Assembly: GCF_003952365.1 (NCBI RefSeq)
Contig: NZ_CP034443.1
Coordinates: forward strand, 2,411,001-2,475,000
Direction of reading: 5' to 3'
DNA length: 64,000 nucleotides
Origin: Mesorhizobium sp. M9A.F.Ca.ET.002.03.1.2
GTDB lineage: Bacteria; Pseudomonadota; Alphaproteobacteria; Rhizobiales; Rhizobiaceae
Part shown: one piece after another, positions 62,460 to 64,000 of the stretch
Numbering within the stretch: the stretch's first letter is position 1
Layout: every line of letters starts with the position of its first letter
Position numbers and translations under genes: made by a program
The notes under the pieces: generated by a model
Database searches by the model: none
Told to the model about the DNA's origin: nothing
The model's input: the letters and a program-made list of their open reading frames with translations, nothing else

Positions 62460-62908
62460 CTTACTGTCGGGTTTGTCGCGTCCGCGTCACAGGAAGGGCG
62501 CCTGAGTTCGCGATGCACTCACGCGTAAAGCAATGAACAGAGCCAAAGATGTTCAGAGCTTGCCGCGGAGCAACTGGCACGATTTTTGTGAAGCCTTCGT
62601 TGCGGCGGCAAAATTGCCGGCCGATTCACCTTTGGGTTGCCCTCGCAATCGAAGAACGAAGGAAAGCAATATGATCCATCAGACCCGCCTTGAGTGGGAA
62701 AGCAGCACCGCCGGTGGTACCCGAATGCTCGATCGGCCGATTGGCGCCGACCACCCAACAATCGCTCTCTACCGGCGATTGGCCGCTGACCGCCCGGAGA
62801 CAGGATTCGACTGGCATGTGCCTGACGATCGATCGCGTCCGCCGTGCACACCCCTGAGGCCCGTTTTTCGATCGATCGTCAAAAGAAGAACGGGGCGGGG
62901 GTAAAAAC
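62460..62908 (+). other. Region upstream of hmuS
   Basis: No clear gene. A plus-strand frame from 62671 (MIHQTRLEWESSTAGGTRML) runs to 62904 but resembles no family I recognise; a HmuP/HemP-type gene, usual near hmuS, was not identified. Confidence 0.35.
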
Positions 62909-64000
62909 ATGGATCAGCGCAAGAAGCGGTCGCCCAACGAAATCCGGCGTGCGTGGGAAGTCTGTCCGAACATTCCCGCGCGTGATTTCGCCGCCCAATT
63001 GGCCATTTCGGAAGCGGAACTGGTCGCGGCCCATTGCGGTTTCGGCGCGGCACGCATCGACCCGCGCGTCAATCACCTTCTGACGGGCCTCGAATTCGTG
63101 GGCGAAGTGACGGCGCTGACCCGCAATCAAGGTGCCGTGCACGAAAAGATTGGCGTCTTCAACAGAGTGATAACCGGCAACAATCACGCCATGGTCCTTG
63201 GTGACGAATTCGACCTTCGCGTCTTCCCGCAGGCTTGGAGGTATGGTTTCGCTGTTGAAAGGCGCCATCGCGGCGGAATCCAGCGCAGTTTGCAATTCTT
63301 CGACGCCACCGGCGCAGCAGTGCATAAGGTGCATCTCAGGCCGGTCTCCAACCTTCATGCCTATCGAAAGCTGGTGGCCGAGCTCGTATCCGCCAACCAG
63401 GAGCCGACCATGTCGCTTAAGGCGAGAGTAGCCGACCTGGGCGCGAGGACTGCGGACTGGGCCGGCACGGTGGACGACCTACGCGAGCACTGGAGCCGGC
63501 TGACTGACGTCAACCTTCTAAAGACGCTCAAGCTCAGCCGCTGCCAGGCTTTGCGCATGGTCGGCCAGGATTACGCTTGGCTGCTCGACAATGCCGCAGT
63601 TGGCGCCGTGCTCCAGCGTGCGGCCGAAGACGAATTGCCGATCATGTGCTTCGTCGGCAACCGAGGTTCTATCCAGACCCATTCCGGCTTAATCAAGTCG
63701 GTCAAGCAGATCGGGCCGTGCATCTATGTGCTGGACGAAACGTTCCGGCTGCATCTCAGGACCCACCAAATCCGTGAGGTTTGGGCCGTGCGCAAGCCGA
63801 CCAATGACAGTCACGTCACCTCGCTCGAAGCATATGGGTCCGACGGCAAGATTATCATCCAGTTGTTCGGTGCGCGCAAGGAAGGCGAACGCGAGCGCGA
63901 CGACTGGCGGGTTCTGGCGGAAAACCTGCCTCGTTTCCCCGACAGCTACATGAGAAAAGACCGATCGTCGTCGGTGGGACGCCGGCGCCCATCTGCCTCC
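62909..64000 (+). CDS. hmuS: Hemin-degradation protein HmuS/HemS type, 3' end beyond the window
   Basis: 364 codons open to the window edge. Two similar halves of the HemS/HmuS fold are visible: N-terminal LLTGLEFVGEVTALTRNQGA with VFNRVITGNN, and C-terminal ELPIMCFVGNRGSIQTHSGL with VRKPTNDSHVTSLEAYGSD. The family binds and breaks down haem after import. About the full family length is already present, so the stop should lie just beyond the edge. Plus strand, divergent from the iscN unit. Confidence 0.85.
   Translation, partial: MDQRKKRSPNEIRRAWEVCPNIPARDFAAQLAISEAELVAAHCGFGAARIDPRVNHLLTGLEFVGEVTALTRNQGAVHEKIGVFNRVITGNNHAMVLGDEFDLRVFPQAWRYGFAVERRHRGGIQRSLQFFDATGAAVHKVHLRPVSNLHAYRKLVAELVSANQEPTMSLKARVADLGARTADWAGTVDDLREHWSRLTDVNLLKTLKLSRCQALRMVGQDYAWLLDNAAVGAVLQRAAEDELPIMCFVGNRGSIQTHSGLIKSVKQIGPCIYVLDETFRLHLRTHQIREVWAVRKPTNDSHVTSLEAYGSDGKIIIQLFGARKEGERERDDWRVLAENLPRFPDSYMRKDRSSSVGRRRPSAS

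Noticed and set aside
62572..62587. TGGCAC-GATTT-TTGTG as a sigma54 promoter toward hmuS
   Set aside because: The invariant GC of the -12 element is GT here, and no NifA-type site was noticed upstream.

Overview
The window looks like a symbiosis-island segment of a Mesorhizobium-type rhizobium (Alphaproteobacteria). It carries nod genes with nod boxes, nif/fix genes with NifA sites and sigma54 promoters, a FixV-like LacI regulator, and many remnants of IS elements and recombinases. No tRNA gene, attachment site, CRISPR array or replication origin was seen.

Layout. (1) 1-8950: a branched-chain-amino-acid-type ABC transporter (livGHMKF order) followed by an SfnB-like flavoprotein, an SsuD-like monooxygenase and an FAD/NAD(P) oxidoreductase, probably for uptake and desulfurisation of an organosulfur compound. 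Three of the eight genes carry a frameshift. (2) 8950-13700: gene debris (methyltransferase, M16 protease 5' end, sugar-binding protein, outer-membrane protein). (3) 13714-20061: intact gltD and gltB, glutamate synthase. (4) 20062-30100: more debris around a few intact genes (TlpA-like/TPR protein, TauD/AtsK dioxygenase, proteasome-like hydrolase, SyrB-like regulator), with remnants of multicopper oxidase, DUF411, IS66, IS110, tyrosine recombinase and aldehyde dehydrogenase genes. (5) 30120-38883: nodulation region: nodD remnant, nod box, decayed nodA, nodFE copy 1; then nodD remnant, nod box, nodABCIJ and nodH. (6) 38884-43887: dctA behind a sigma54 promoter and a NifA-type site, fixV, an inosose-isomerase-like TIM-barrel gene, the only intact nodD, and a nod box. 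(7) 43888-47710: IS110 remnant, nodD remnant, nod box, decayed nodA and nodFE copy 2. (8) 47880-49320: nifA lacking the N-terminal GAF domain, behind a promoter resembling that of the TIM-barrel gene. (9) 49907-62322: nodL, then on the minus strand the iscN-nifU'-nifS-nifW, fixABCX and nifB-fdxN-nifZ-fixU-SIR2 units. (10) From 62909 a hmuS-type haem-degradation gene runs off the end.

How it works together. NodD acting at nod boxes should drive nodABCIJ-nodH and two nodFE cassettes, giving a sulfated, probably O-acetylated lipochitooligosaccharide carrying unsaturated acyl chains. In the nodule, FixV (known in M. loti to activate nifA2, possibly in response to an inositol derivative) would switch on nifA. 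NifA with sigma54 would then drive iscN-nifS, fixABCX, nifB and probably dctA.

Most notable: the two NodE proteins match except for 24 of 42 residues in one central block (107-148), plus nine scattered differences. The block lies where the acyl pocket of this family and the known host-specificity domain are located, so the strain may make two acyl types. Also notable are four nodD/nod-box modules with one intact nodD, and a shared palindrome-bearing promoter for nifA and the TIM-barrel gene beside fixV.
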